From JAWHQP01 sp032586195 (GTDB lineage: Bacteria; Pseudomonadota; Gammaproteobacteria; Enterobacterales; Pasteurellaceae), in contig JAWHQP010000007.1 in the NCBI GenBank assembly GCA_032586195.1, positions 1 to 64,000 of the forward strand: a stretch of 64,000 nt of DNA, given 5' to 3'. The notes beneath the pieces were generated by a model. That model was not told the origin of the DNA and did no database searches. It was given only the letters and a program-made list of their open reading frames with translations. Below, piece after piece: positions 24,627 through 33,834 of this stretch. A program made the position numbers and the translations under genes. Numbering within the stretch: position 1 is the stretch's first letter; the number at the start of each line of letters is the position of its first letter.

Positions 24627-25919
24627 TTATTTAAATAATAGATTCGGCAGGAACGTACTGAATTCCGGCACAATAATAAGCAATATCAACAAGGCAAATA
24701 AGGCACATAAAAACGGAACACTCTGTTTTAATACTTGCATCGGTTCACATTCTGCAATATTGGCGGAAAGGAAAATTAAATAACCCACCGGCGGAGTAAC
24801 CAACCCAATCATCAGATTCAGAATAATCACTAAACCAAAATGAATAGGATCAATACCGAATTGATTCACAATCGGCATAAATACCGGTACCAGAATAGTT
24901 AACGCGGCGGTCGGGTCCATTACCATACCGATAAACAGCACGATAAAATTGATCAGCAGTAAAGCCTGTAACGGACTATCACACATCGCCGCAACCCAAG
25001 CCGCAACTTGGTGACTGATTTGCAGGCGGGCAATCATCCAGGCAAAGATTGACGACGCCCCCACGATCAGCATTACCGTAATAGTCCCTTTCAAAGAGGA
25101 GATTAATGCTTTTTTCAGGCGTTCAAAACTCAATTCCTTATAGATGAATGTACCGACCAGATAAGCATACACCACTGAAACCGCCCCGGCCTCGGTGGCG
25201 GTAAAAATGCCCGAAATGATGCCGTAAAGTATAATAATCGGACAAAGTAAAGCCCACACCGCATCTTTGGCACTCTCTTTCACTTCTTTCAGACTGAATG
25301 CGCTGGCCTTGTTGCCGTACTTATAAATTTTACTGAGGACAAAAGTGACTAAAATCAACACTAAAGCAATCATAATGCCGGGAATAACGCCCGACATAAA
25401 CATCTTACCTACAGATACTCCCGCCCCGGCTAACGCTGCAAAAACAATCATCGGCACACTGGGCGGAATAATCGGACCGATAATTGAAGCGGACTGCGTC
25501 AACGCGGCGGAAAATGCCGCCGGATAACCGTTTTTCTTCATTTCGGGAATGAGCGAACTACCGATTGCCGCGGTGGAAGCCACGGCGGAACCGCTGATTG
25601 ATCCAAAAAACAAACTGGAAAAGATATTAATATAGGCAAGCGAACCTTTCCAACGTCCAATTAATGAAGTGACAAACCGAATAATCCGGCTGGTGATTCC
25701 GCCGACACTCATTAATTCTCCGGCAAGAAAGAAAAACGCAAGAGCTTGTAACGCATTAGTATCCAACCCTTGCATAACCTGCTGTGCCACAATGGTAACG
25801 GGCACAAAAGGTAAAAATACAAACAAGGTAACGATAGAAGCAAAAATAATACTGTAAAATAACGGCAAACCTAAAACGGTGAGAATAAACATCACCCCTA
25901 ACAAAACGATAAATGACAT
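24627..25919 (-). CDS. TRAP transporter large permease subunit (DctM), system 1
   Basis: 430 residues, about 12 membrane segments, DctM/YiaN family, with GSISGSAVASTAAIGSSLIPEMKKNGYP and IIGPIIPPSVPMI, the family's most conserved stretches. It forms the sodium-coupled transport channel with the small subunit at 25919 and receives substrate from the binding protein at 26437. Its start overlaps the DctQ stop by one base. Probable substrate is a C4 sugar acid or related polyhydroxy acid. Confidence 0.93.
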   Translation of the reverse strand: MSFIVLLGVMFILTVLGLPLFYSIIFASIVTLFVFLPFVPVTIVAQQVMQGLDTNALQALAFFFLAGELMSVGGITSRIIRFVTSLIGRWKGSLAYINIFSSLFFGSISGSAVASTAAIGSSLIPEMKKNGYPAAFSAALTQSASIIGPIIPPSVPMIVFAALAGAGVSVGKMFMSGVIPGIMIALVLILVTFVLSKIYKYGNKASAFSLKEVKESAKDAVWALLCPIIILYGIISGIFTATEAGAVSVVYAYLVGTFIYKELSFERLKKALISSLKGTITVMLIVGASSIFAWMIARLQISHQVAAWVAAMCDSPLQALLLINFIVLFIGMVMDPTAALTILVPVFMPIVNQFGIDPIHFGLVIILNLMIGLVTPPVGYLIFLSANIAECEPMQVLKQSVPFLCALFALLILLIIVPEFSTFLPNLLFK

Positions 25920-26395
25920 TATAATTCCCCCACAATTTTAGTTTTAGCCAATAAAACAAAAGCAATAACAATTCTGACTATTTCCAGGCTCAGGCATAAG
26001 ATAAATGGTACATATACCCAAGAAATTGAAATTTTGAACGCAGAATAATAGCTATTTAGATTCATGTCATAGAGCTTTATGCCGCCTTTGACTAATAGAA
26101 ACAGGCTAAATAACATGATGAGATATAAAACTGATGACAAAATCCAACCAAACTTAAATTTTTCAAAAATCATAATTCGCAGTAGCGGCACTTGGATTTG
26201 TGTGGTTGTCAATATCCCGAATAAAATCATCCAGGTATAACAGAAGCGTAGGAATTCCTCCGCCCAAGGGAAAGAAATATTAATCACATAACGTGTAATT
26301 ACCTGAAGAAAGGTCATTAGCACTATAATAAGAAAAAAGAGACATCCCAATGATAAAAATATCTTTTTAATAAACTGATCATATTTTTCAATCAT
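25919..26395 (-). CDS. TRAP transporter small permease subunit (DctQ), system 1
   Basis: 158 residues with four membrane helices and the family pattern FLQVITRYVINISFPWAEEFLRFCYTWM in helix 2 (core VITRYV, WAEE). It partners the large subunit encoded directly downstream. Start ATG has AAGGAGG. It follows the binding-protein gene by about 40 bases. Confidence 0.92.
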   Translation of the reverse strand: MIEKYDQFIKKIFLSLGCLFFLIIVLMTFLQVITRYVINISFPWAEEFLRFCYTWMILFGILTTTQIQVPLLRIMIFEKFKFGWILSSVLYLIMLFSLFLLVKGGIKLYDMNLNSYYSAFKISISWVYVPFILCLSLEIVRIVIAFVLLAKTKIVGEL

Positions 26396-26436
26396 ACCTA
26401 CTGCCTCCTTTTCTCATCCAACAGTACTTGACCTAG

Positions 26437-27411
26437 TTATTTTGTTTCGGAAACTTTATTAATCAAATCATTACCAAATTTTTTCGCATAATCATCCCAG
26501 GCTTTCTTTGCTCCTGTTTGGAAAGAATCAATATCCGGTAACGGTTCAATTTCCATACCCTGTACCTTTAATTTTTCAAGATAAACTTTATTCTCTTCCA
26601 AATTCAGTTTCTTCTCTAAATCAGCCCCTTCTTTAGCCGCTTGCAAAAGAATATCCTGATCTTCTTTATCCATGTAATTAAAGCGATCTAAATTCATTGC
26701 CATTGGTGCCGCAGTGTAGGCATGGTGAGTAAGTGAGAGATATTTCTGCACTTCCTGTAAATTATTATTGTAAATATGATGAACCGGATTTTCCTGACCA
26801 TCAATCACGCCAGTTTTTAAAGAAAAATATACTTCATTGAATGGCATCGGAGTCGGATTTGCTCCCCATTCTTTAAAAGCTAAAATATGCGCCGGATTTG
26901 GCGTTGTTCTTAATTTTAAACCTGATAAGTCAGAAACCGTTTTGATTTGTTTTTTACTGTTGGTAATATCACGGAAGCCTATTTCATAAAAGGCTAATCC
27001 TTTTAATCCTGATTTTTCTAAAGATTTTAATAAACTGTCACCAACTTCTCCTGATAGCACTTTTTCTACATGAGCTTCATCTCTGAATAAGAATGGTAAA
27101 TCCAAGAGATTAAGTTCTTCATTAAAAGTGGTGTAATAAGGATTTCCCACTACTACGATGTCAATCGTACCCATGCGAGTACCGTCAATTTGTGTACCTG
27201 ACGGGCCCAGTTCACTATTCGGATGTAATTTAATCGTAATACGTCCGTTCGAAAGTTCATTTACCCGTTTTGCCATAAACTCCGTGGCTTTTGTCACGGT
27301 GTCGCTTGGTGAACCATAGTGGCTCAGGGCCAATGTGTGATGACCCGCTGCAAATACGGTACCGGATGCTATAAGTAATAACGTTGCGGAGATAGTGTTT
27401 AATTTTTTCAT
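26437..27411 (-). CDS. TRAP transporter substrate-binding protein (DctP), system 1
   Basis: 324 residues. Signal peptide of about 23 residues ending TVFA-AG. The mature protein keeps the DctP core: GLKLRT with the Arg that grips a ligand carboxylate, WGANPTPMPFNEVYFSLKTGVIDGQENP. The conserved Arg suggests an acidic ligand. An upstream in-frame GTG is possible, but AGGATG is better placed for the ATG at 27411. It lies between an rpiB-like gene and dctQ. Confidence 0.92.
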   Translation of the reverse strand: MKKLNTISATLLLIASGTVFAAGHHTLALSHYGSPSDTVTKATEFMAKRVNELSNGRITIKLHPNSELGPSGTQIDGTRMGTIDIVVVGNPYYTTFNEELNLLDLPFLFRDEAHVEKVLSGEVGDSLLKSLEKSGLKGLAFYEIGFRDITNSKKQIKTVSDLSGLKLRTTPNPAHILAFKEWGANPTPMPFNEVYFSLKTGVIDGQENPVHHIYNNNLQEVQKYLSLTHHAYTAAPMAMNLDRFNYMDKEDQDILLQAAKEGADLEKKLNLEENKVYLEKLKVQGMEIEPLPDIDSFQTGAKKAWDDYAKKFGNDLINKVSETK

Positions 27412-27452
27412 AATCACATCCTGATTTATCAGCTTTAGTAAAATAGTTCATA

Positions 27453-27902
27453 TCATTTACGATATTTCCGATCAATTTCATTAATCCGCGCTACTTTAGG
27501 TGCGGATCTGCCTCCCGCGAAATCACATTCCAGCCAAACCTTCAGTAAAGATTTCGCTAATTCAACTCCGATTACCCGCTCACCAAAGCAAATTACCTGA
27601 GCATCATTACTTTTTCTGGCACGTTCCGCGGAAAACATATCATGACACACCGCAGCCCGTACCCCCGGGATCTTATTTGCCGTCATCGCCATACCTAGCC
27701 CTGTCCCACAAGTGAGAATCGCGCGCTCATATTTTCCTTCCGCCACGGCTAATGCGACAGCCTCCGCCACATCAGGATACAGCACAACCTCTCCCGGACC
27801 CGCACCAAAATCATCATATTCGATACCCAAAGTATCCAAATACTTCATTAATTCAACTTTTAGATTATATGCGGCTTCATCACAACCGATTGCAATTTTC
27901 AT
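27453..27902 (-). CDS. RpiB/LacAB-family sugar-phosphate isomerase (EryI-like), copy 1
   Basis: 149 residues, the family's length. ILTCGTGLGMAMTANK contains the catalytic Cys and phosphate loop, and AAVCHDMFSAERARKSNDAQ the conserved His and Arg. RpiB-type enzymes interconvert aldose and ketose phosphates; in erythritol pathways the EryI member makes erythrose 4-phosphate from erythrulose 4-phosphate. Association with the TPI-like gene, a SorC regulator and transketolase supports that role. Copy 2 at 39009 is about 80 percent identical by eye. Start follows AAGGAG. Confidence 0.88.
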   Translation of the reverse strand: MKIAIGCDEAAYNLKVELMKYLDTLGIEYDDFGAGPGEVVLYPDVAEAVALAVAEGKYERAILTCGTGLGMAMTANKIPGVRAAVCHDMFSAERARKSNDAQVICFGERVIGVELAKSLLKVWLECDFAGGRSAPKVARINEIDRKYRK

Positions 27903-27947
27903 TATGTTTCTCCTTATTTAATAGTTAATTTTATGATTTGGTTAAAT

Positions 27948-28883
27948 TTAAATGGTATTAATATTATTGGCACTGGTCGCAATAATATTAATAATGCCTG
28001 TTCTTAACGCGCCTAAAATCGCCATCGCTTTAGTATTTTCTGAGGCGATTCCGATCACACAGGGAATTGCTTTTAGATCTTCCAGACTTAAACCAATAAC
28101 TCGATTATTCATCACAGTATCCACGGCTTCACCGCGCAAGTTAAAAAAACCATAGCCGGCAATATCACCAATAACGCCCTGATTGATTTTGGCATCCGTA
28201 ACCTCTTGTGGTGTAAACCAGCCTAACTGCACCATATAACTGTTTTCGTTCATATCGCCAATACCAACCAAAGCGATATCCGCTTTTCTGGCACGATCAA
28301 GTGTTTCTTTAATTACGCCGTTTTTCATAAACACGTCACGAAACTCTTTATCTTCTAAATAGGCCGGCGCATATAAGGTTTCATTTATGCCTTGATAGTT
28401 GCGCGCCAAATTACGACAAGTATGATCGGCATCTACCGGTTCACCGTGACGTTGCGCTCCGCCGATTCCGCAAATAAATTTGCAGTCCCGCTCAGGAAAA
28501 ATCCCGATATGTTCACCCACCGCAGCCACATTTCTCCCCTGCCCTACCGCAACGGTCATGCCGTCTTTCAAGGTATTAGATAAATAAGAACTTACCAACG
28601 CGGCAACCTGTTTTCTTTGCTCATTTTCATTAATTTCATCAACTGCAATTAACGCACGTTGAATACCGAAATGATTGATTAACCGTTGTTCTAACTGCGT
28701 CGTAAACACCGGATGATATCGCACATTAATTTCTACGATACCTTCCTGTCGCGCCTTTTTTAATAATCTGCCTACTTTAATTCTGGAAATATTAAATTTT
28801 CTGGCGATTTCTTCTTGGGTTAGCTCATGCTCATAATACGCAATGGAAATTTCAGTAAGTAAACTTTCTTCTTTATAATCCAT
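27948..28883 (-). CDS. SorC/DeoR-type sugar-binding transcriptional regulator (EryD-like)
   Basis: 311 residues. N-terminal helix-turn-helix LTQEEIARKFNISRIKVGRLLKKARQEG (recognition part ISRIKVGRLL) followed by the SorC sugar-binding domain with VAVGQGRNVAAVGEHI, VGIGDMNENSYM and a C-terminal VIGIASENTKAMAILGAL. SorC regulators sense phosphorylated sugars; the family's EryD regulates erythritol genes. It is embedded in the operon between the epimerase-like gene (1 base) and the rpiB-like gene (45 bases). Confidence 0.9.
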   Translation of the reverse strand: MDYKEESLLTEISIAYYEHELTQEEIARKFNISRIKVGRLLKKARQEGIVEINVRYHPVFTTQLEQRLINHFGIQRALIAVDEINENEQRKQVAALVSSYLSNTLKDGMTVAVGQGRNVAAVGEHIGIFPERDCKFICGIGGAQRHGEPVDADHTCRNLARNYQGINETLYAPAYLEDKEFRDVFMKNGVIKETLDRARKADIALVGIGDMNENSYMVQLGWFTPQEVTDAKINQGVIGDIAGYGFFNLRGEAVDTVMNNRVIGLSLEDLKAIPCVIGIASENTKAMAILGALRTGIINIIATSANNINTI

Positions 28884-28884
28884 A

Positions 28885-29727
28885 TTAACTCTCTAAAATA
28901 TGCTCAATATATTCTCTTGATTGAATTAATGTTTCTTCAATAACGCTCAATTTTGCAGGTTGATCAAATCGTTTCGGTGTAGAATCCAATTCTCGATAAA
29001 TTCTTAATGGAATTTCAAAACTGCAAGGAATTTTTCGTTTGGCTAATTCAGGCACGATAGCAGTATAATCAATCACACCCTGCCCAATAGGCACAAATCT
29101 AAATTTATCTTGAATAATCGCAACATCCTTGATATGGAAATAACGGCAATAATCTAATGAAGCCAAAGACTGAGCTTTAACATTCAAGGAGTTATTCAAT
29201 GTCAGCATATTACCCGGATCAAAATTAAAGGCGAAAACCTCGTTATCCAGCTGATTTAACAACTCTACACCTTCCTCTACAGTAATAAAGGCATCGAAAT
29301 TATAATCTCCGCCATTTTCTAAACAAAGCACACAATCCGTTGCCTTCAAGTGCGGTGTCAAAAATCGGAGATTTCCAATTAGTTTTGCTTTATTGGCCGA
29401 TTTAGTGGTGCAAACATTAATAAATTTTGCACTAATCATTTTCGCAAATTGGAATCTTGGTAAGAAAATATCGGTCAATCCCTCGCTAGCAAGATCCATT
29501 GTGCAACCCAACGCCAACGTTGATAAACCGTATTTTTCTTTCAACTTATTGATTAACGCCGCATTTTCTTTACTAAATAAATCCTGATTTAAATTCCCCA
29601 CATACCCTTGATTATAAGCTAGTTCAAAATAATCAAATCCACAGTTTTTAATTGATTTAAATGTGGTATCTAAATCATAACCGTCATAAATCGAGGTATT
29701 AACAGCCAGTTTTAGGTCATTAAACAT
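28885..29727 (-). CDS. Sugar phosphate isomerase/epimerase (xylose-isomerase-like TIM barrel)
   Basis: 280 residues of the AP-endonuclease-2 / IolE-like superfamily. Metal-ligand regions are visible as CLENGGDYN, FNFDPGNML, YFHIKDV and CSFEIPLR (Glu, Asp, His, Glu in order). It could isomerise or epimerise a C4 keto-acid or tetrulose; exact substrate unknown. It starts 19 bases after the amidohydrolase and is nearly contiguous with the SorC regulator. One of the only two uptake signals in the 24.6-42.9 kb stretch lies inside (29348). Confidence 0.8.
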   Translation of the reverse strand: MFNDLKLAVNTSIYDGYDLDTTFKSIKNCGFDYFELAYNQGYVGNLNQDLFSKENAALINKLKEKYGLSTLALGCTMDLASEGLTDIFLPRFQFAKMISAKFINVCTTKSANKAKLIGNLRFLTPHLKATDCVLCLENGGDYNFDAFITVEEGVELLNQLDNEVFAFNFDPGNMLTLNNSLNVKAQSLASLDYCRYFHIKDVAIIQDKFRFVPIGQGVIDYTAIVPELAKRKIPCSFEIPLRIYRELDSTPKRFDQPAKLSVIEETLIQSREYIEHILES

Positions 29728-29745
29728 CGCATTACCTTTTACATA

Positions 29746-30669
29746 TTACACATCTATTCTGTAGTACTTTTTCGCATTGGCAAAAAATAATTTATACTGG
29801 TCTTCTTCACTATAATCTTTCACCGCCTGTTTAAATCCGGTAAAGATTGTCTCCAATTCTCCGCATAAACTATCAACAGGAAAATTACTGGCAAACATGG
29901 CTCTATCAACACCAAAAATTTTAATGGTTTCTTGAATAATCCAACGATTATCTTCAATGCTCCATCGTCTATCCGGTAGACCAATACCAGAAATTTTCAC
30001 CACAATATTCGGTACATCAGCAAGCAAAGACATTGCTTTATGCCATGTTTGTAATCCTTTATGGGAGCGATCGGAAGGCAGACCAGTATGATTCAAAATT
30101 ATCAGCGTACTTGGGAAGTCCAACGCTAGTTGTTTCGCTTCGTGCAAATTCCACCAAGGTGTTTGCAAATCGAAGTTTAAATTGAATTTTGAAAGTAATG
30201 CATAACCTTGTCGCCATTTATCATCACTCATCAAAGTCCTTACACCTTGCTGCGCTTCTGTCGGTGTTGATGCTCCGGCGGGTTTATGTCTTACACTTCT
30301 GACTAATGGATAGTCTGCCTGTTTTTTCAACACATCGGCGATATCGCTATGATGTAACCATGCCTGCGCCACAACGGCATTCGGCATACCATATTTTTCA
30401 GCAACCGTATGAATATATGCCGTCTCTCCCATAGGATCATTCGGGTCCCATTCGGCATCAACATAAACTGTTGCTACAACATTATGTTTCAGAGTGGCAT
30501 CGTTTAAATAGTCCGGTGGTAAATATTCCCGTTTAATTGGGCTGTAATCACCATATCTGAACGGAATTAATACATTCGGAGCCAACCAAGGATGTGGATT
30601 AATTTGAGGCTGCCAGAAATGTTGATGGGCATCGATCATTGGTCCGTCATAAAGTTCAGTTTTCATCAT
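29746..30669 (-). CDS. Amidohydrolase-family lactonase (COG3618 type)
   Basis: 307 residues. IDAHQHFW at the N-terminus is the metal-binding motif of the lactonase branch of the amidohydrolase superfamily, which opens sugar lactones (rhamnono-, fucono- and pyrone-lactones). LILNHTGLP and MFASNFPVD (where the catalytic Asp usually is in FGSDWP/ASNFPV) fit the group. In this setting it might open threono- or erythrono-lactone to the acid used by the kinase pathways (inference). Start at the first of two Met codons, spaced properly from AGGAGA. Confidence 0.83.
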   Translation of the reverse strand: MMKTELYDGPMIDAHQHFWQPQINPHPWLAPNVLIPFRYGDYSPIKREYLPPDYLNDATLKHNVVATVYVDAEWDPNDPMGETAYIHTVAEKYGMPNAVVAQAWLHHSDIADVLKKQADYPLVRSVRHKPAGASTPTEAQQGVRTLMSDDKWRQGYALLSKFNLNFDLQTPWWNLHEAKQLALDFPSTLIILNHTGLPSDRSHKGLQTWHKAMSLLADVPNIVVKISGIGLPDRRWSIEDNRWIIQETIKIFGVDRAMFASNFPVDSLCGELETIFTGFKQAVKDYSEEDQYKLFFANAKKYYRIDV

Positions 30670-30677
30670 TATTTCTC

Positions 30678-31955
30678 CTATTTATTATGTTCACTTAGTT
30701 TTATAACTAAAGTACCCAAGATATACACGGCAGAGCAACCGGCAAAGAACAACAACACGTTATCATAATTATGATTTGTAATTTGTAAGATATGACCCAC
30801 TAAGATAGGTACAGTAATACCGCCAATACTGCCGGCCATATTCATTATGCCGCCAACCAAACCGACCTTATTTTTAGGTGCAAGCAGGGCCGGAAAACTC
30901 CAATACAGACTTCCCCACATCAGGAAGAAAGCTGCTACGGATAATATACTAATGGCAATAACAGGATCATCCATTGTCGGTAATAAATAGAACGCAATTA
31001 ACGTGCTGATACCGGAAATGGTTAATACTCCTTTAATCGCAACACGTTGACTGATCCCCCGTTTCACTAAGGAATCGGAAAAGAAGCCACCACACAGAGA
31101 ACCTAAAGTACCGCATAGAAAAATAGTAAATGTGGCACTACCAACACCTTTAATATCAAATCCTCTTGCCTGTGCCAGATAACTCGGCCCCCAAGTTAAT
31201 AAACCGAAAAACATCATTGCCCACGCAGCACGTCCGAATAAAATGGCGGTTAATGAAACTTTTGATATGCCTATACCTTGGGAAACAGGCTCAGAATTGA
31301 CAGAACTTTTCGCTTCGTTTGCTTTCTCCGTTATAATCAATGCTAATTCTTTCTCGTTAACTAAACGGTGTTCTTGCGGCGTATCACGTAAATATTTCCA
31401 GGTGACAACACCTAGCAGCATTGTAATTAGCCCGATGATACCGAAAACAATACGCCAAGAACCAATTTCGGCAATCATATAAGCGATAATAATACCGCCA
31501 AACGCCGCCCCTAATGGCCCACCACAATCCATAATGACCGCACCGCGTCCACGTTCTTTAGAGGATAGCCAAGTTGCATTGAGTTTCCCTCCTGCAGGGA
31601 ACAACGGTGCTTCGCCTGCACCTAACATAAAACGAGAAAGTAATAAAGATATTCCACCGGTAGAAAATGCCGCTAAGGTCTGGAAGATCCCCCATAACAC
31701 AGTAGAGCCGGTAATCATTTTACGCGGACCGAATTTATCAATTAGCCAGCCTCCGGGGATCTGTAACAACGCATACGCCCAGAAAAAACCACTCAGAATA
31801 ATACCTTGCATTCTTGGTGATAGATCAAACTCCTCGGCAATCGTTGGCATTGCAATAGAAAGAGAAATTCGATCGACTAAATTGACTACCACTAGTAAGA
31901 AAATAATACAGAATACAAACCAACGAACATTTGAAGACTTATTGTTTGCTGTCAT
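30678..31955 (-). CDS. MFS transporter, anion:cation symporter (ACS) family
   Basis: 425 residues, 12 membrane segments. N-terminal VNLVDRISLSIAMPTIAEEFDLSP and the loop motif GGWLIDKFGPRKM are those of the ACS family (hexuronate, galactonate, tartrate transporters), which import organic anions with cations. With two TRAP systems, a GntP and a KdgT permease it adds a fifth likely sugar-acid uptake route. It follows the DctM gene of TRAP system 2 by 20 bases; a long G-run (GGGGGGAA) is its ribosome site. Confidence 0.9.
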   Translation of the reverse strand: MTANNKSSNVRWFVFCIIFLLVVVNLVDRISLSIAMPTIAEEFDLSPRMQGIILSGFFWAYALLQIPGGWLIDKFGPRKMITGSTVLWGIFQTLAAFSTGGISLLLSRFMLGAGEAPLFPAGGKLNATWLSSKERGRGAVIMDCGGPLGAAFGGIIIAYMIAEIGSWRIVFGIIGLITMLLGVVTWKYLRDTPQEHRLVNEKELALIITEKANEAKSSVNSEPVSQGIGISKVSLTAILFGRAAWAMMFFGLLTWGPSYLAQARGFDIKGVGSATFTIFLCGTLGSLCGGFFSDSLVKRGISQRVAIKGVLTISGISTLIAFYLLPTMDDPVIAISILSVAAFFLMWGSLYWSFPALLAPKNKVGLVGGIMNMAGSIGGITVPILVGHILQITNHNYDNVLLFFAGCSAVYILGTLVIKLSEHNK

Positions 31956-31975
31956 AGTTTCCCCCCTTCTATAAC

Positions 31976-33256
31976 TTAATACAGTAAATTGACCATACCA
32001 ACGGTAAGGGCCGGTATATAAGTCACCGCCATTAATGTGATCAATAAGACTAAAATAAACCAGACATTATCCTTCGTAACACTCCAAATATCCTTTTTAG
32101 CAATAGATGAAGCGGTAATCAGTACGCTTGCAACCGGCGGTGTCTGTTGTCCTACCGCAATATTTAACGTCAGCATAATACCGAAATGAATCGGATCAAT
32201 ACCGAGCTGTGCAATTAAAGGCATTACAATCGGAACCACTAAGATAATCGCAGCCGCGCCATGTAAAAACATTCCGATAATAAATAACATTACATTCAAC
32301 ATCATCAAAACCACGTATTTATTATCTGAAATCCCTAAAATTGCAGATGCCATTTTTTGCGGTACTTCTTGTTCTGTTAAGAACAGTCCTAATACGGCTG
32401 AAGTGGCGACTAACAACATCACAACAGATGTTCCGTTTACACTTTCAACCAAGGCTTTATATAACGCAGAGAAATTTAACTCTTTATAAATGAAAAACCC
32501 GATTAATAACGCCAGTAATACCGCCAATCCGGCTGCTTCCGTAGCTGTAGTAAACCCTGAGATAATGCCGCCTAAAATAATTGCAGGTAAAGTTAACGCC
32601 CAGAATGCATCTTTAAAAGACGTATATAGGTTACGTAGGCTAAAAGATTCTTCTCGCGGTAAATTATATTTAACAGCGTAGTAATAACACACCGCAAACA
32701 TTCCTAATGAGGCAATCCCGCCGGCAGCAAGTCCTGCAATAAAGAGTTTAGAAATAGATACATCTGCCATTGCCCCGTAAATAATCATTGGTAACGACGG
32801 CGGAATAATCACAGCGAGAGACGCTGAAGAAGATGTGACCGCTGCGGAAAATGCCGCACTGTATTTGCGTTTTTTCATTGCAGGGATCAGAATTGAACCT
32901 AACGCCGCGACATCAGCAACCGATGAACCTGAGATTTCAGCGAAAATCATTGATACGCCAACGTTCACCATAGCTAATCCGCCACGCACAAAACCAATTA
33001 ACGCATTAACAAAATTGATTAACCGTACTGAAATTCCACCGGTATTCATCAATGCTCCGGCCAAAATAAACAATGGTATCGCAAGGAGAGAAAAATTTGA
33101 TGCGCCATCAAATACAGAAAGCGCCATATTGTACACGGCATCAAAACTATTTATAGCCAACATACCGATCAAAGAAACTACGCCAATTGCCACCGCAATA
33201 GGCACATTAATCATGACCAATAAAATTAAACCGATTAAAACTAAGAAGGCGATCAT
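31976..33256 (-). CDS. TRAP transporter large permease subunit (DctM), system 2
   Basis: 426 residues, about 12 membrane segments. ISGSSVADVAALGSILIPAMKKRKYS and AVIIPPSLPMIIYG are the conserved DctM blocks. It overlaps dctQ 2 by 4 bases (ATGA), showing translational coupling. It differs clearly from the DctM at 24627, so the two TRAP systems are not a recent duplication and may have different ligands. Confidence 0.93.
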   Translation of the reverse strand: MIAFLVLIGLILLVMINVPIAVAIGVVSLIGMLAINSFDAVYNMALSVFDGASNFSLLAIPLFILAGALMNTGGISVRLINFVNALIGFVRGGLAMVNVGVSMIFAEISGSSVADVAALGSILIPAMKKRKYSAAFSAAVTSSSASLAVIIPPSLPMIIYGAMADVSISKLFIAGLAAGGIASLGMFAVCYYYAVKYNLPREESFSLRNLYTSFKDAFWALTLPAIILGGIISGFTTATEAAGLAVLLALLIGFFIYKELNFSALYKALVESVNGTSVVMLLVATSAVLGLFLTEQEVPQKMASAILGISDNKYVVLMMLNVMLFIIGMFLHGAAAIILVVPIVMPLIAQLGIDPIHFGIMLTLNIAVGQQTPPVASVLITASSIAKKDIWSVTKDNVWFILVLLITLMAVTYIPALTVGMVNLLY

Positions 33257-33813
33257 AACAATTTCTCCTTAGCCATTTGCATATCAGCGTTTTCATTAAC
33301 TTCTCTGATAGCTTGCTCAATCTCCTCATCGTCCTGTGTTTTACCTTCTAACAATGCTTTAAATGCTTTAGGCATTGAGAGAATCTCGGCAATAATAAAT
33401 AAGACAAAACCTATCGGTAATGCAGATTGACTGACAGATAATGGGATAAATTCTAAACTGGTCAGGGTTTCTTCACCGAAAATTGAAAGCACATAAAATC
33501 CGGCCCACGCCAGAATAGCAAAGAAACCGATAATAATGACTTCATTAAAAATAAAAGTTATTTTTTTTAAGTGTAACGGCATTGCAGCAATAATGTTTCC
33601 AAAACCCATATGGCTACGGTTTAAAGCACATAATGCGGCGCCATAGAATGTCAGCCAGGCTAACAATACGGCAGATACCTCATCATACCAATATAATGAC
33701 ACACCAATAAATCGAGAAAAAATAGAAATAATTATAATTAAGGCTAAAACAGATAAAATGATCGCAGAAATAATAGTTAATAATTTCTTAAACAGATTAA
33801 ATAACATATCCAT
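33253..33813 (-). CDS. TRAP transporter small permease subunit (DctQ), system 2
   Basis: 186 residues with four membrane helices and the DctQ core IFSRFIGVSLYWYDEVSAVLLAWLTFYGA (centre YWYDEVS, LAWLTF). A charged tail of about 30 residues rich in Glu follows, longer than in system 1. Start follows AGGAGAT. It pairs with the subunit encoded downstream. Confidence 0.92.
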   Translation of the reverse strand: MDMLFNLFKKLLTIISAIILSVLALIIIISIFSRFIGVSLYWYDEVSAVLLAWLTFYGAALCALNRSHMGFGNIIAAMPLHLKKITFIFNEVIIIGFFAILAWAGFYVLSIFGEETLTSLEFIPLSVSQSALPIGFVLFIIAEILSMPKAFKALLEGKTQDDEEIEQAIREVNENADMQMAKEKLL

Positions 33814-33834
33814 AACAGCATCTCCTAATTAGAG

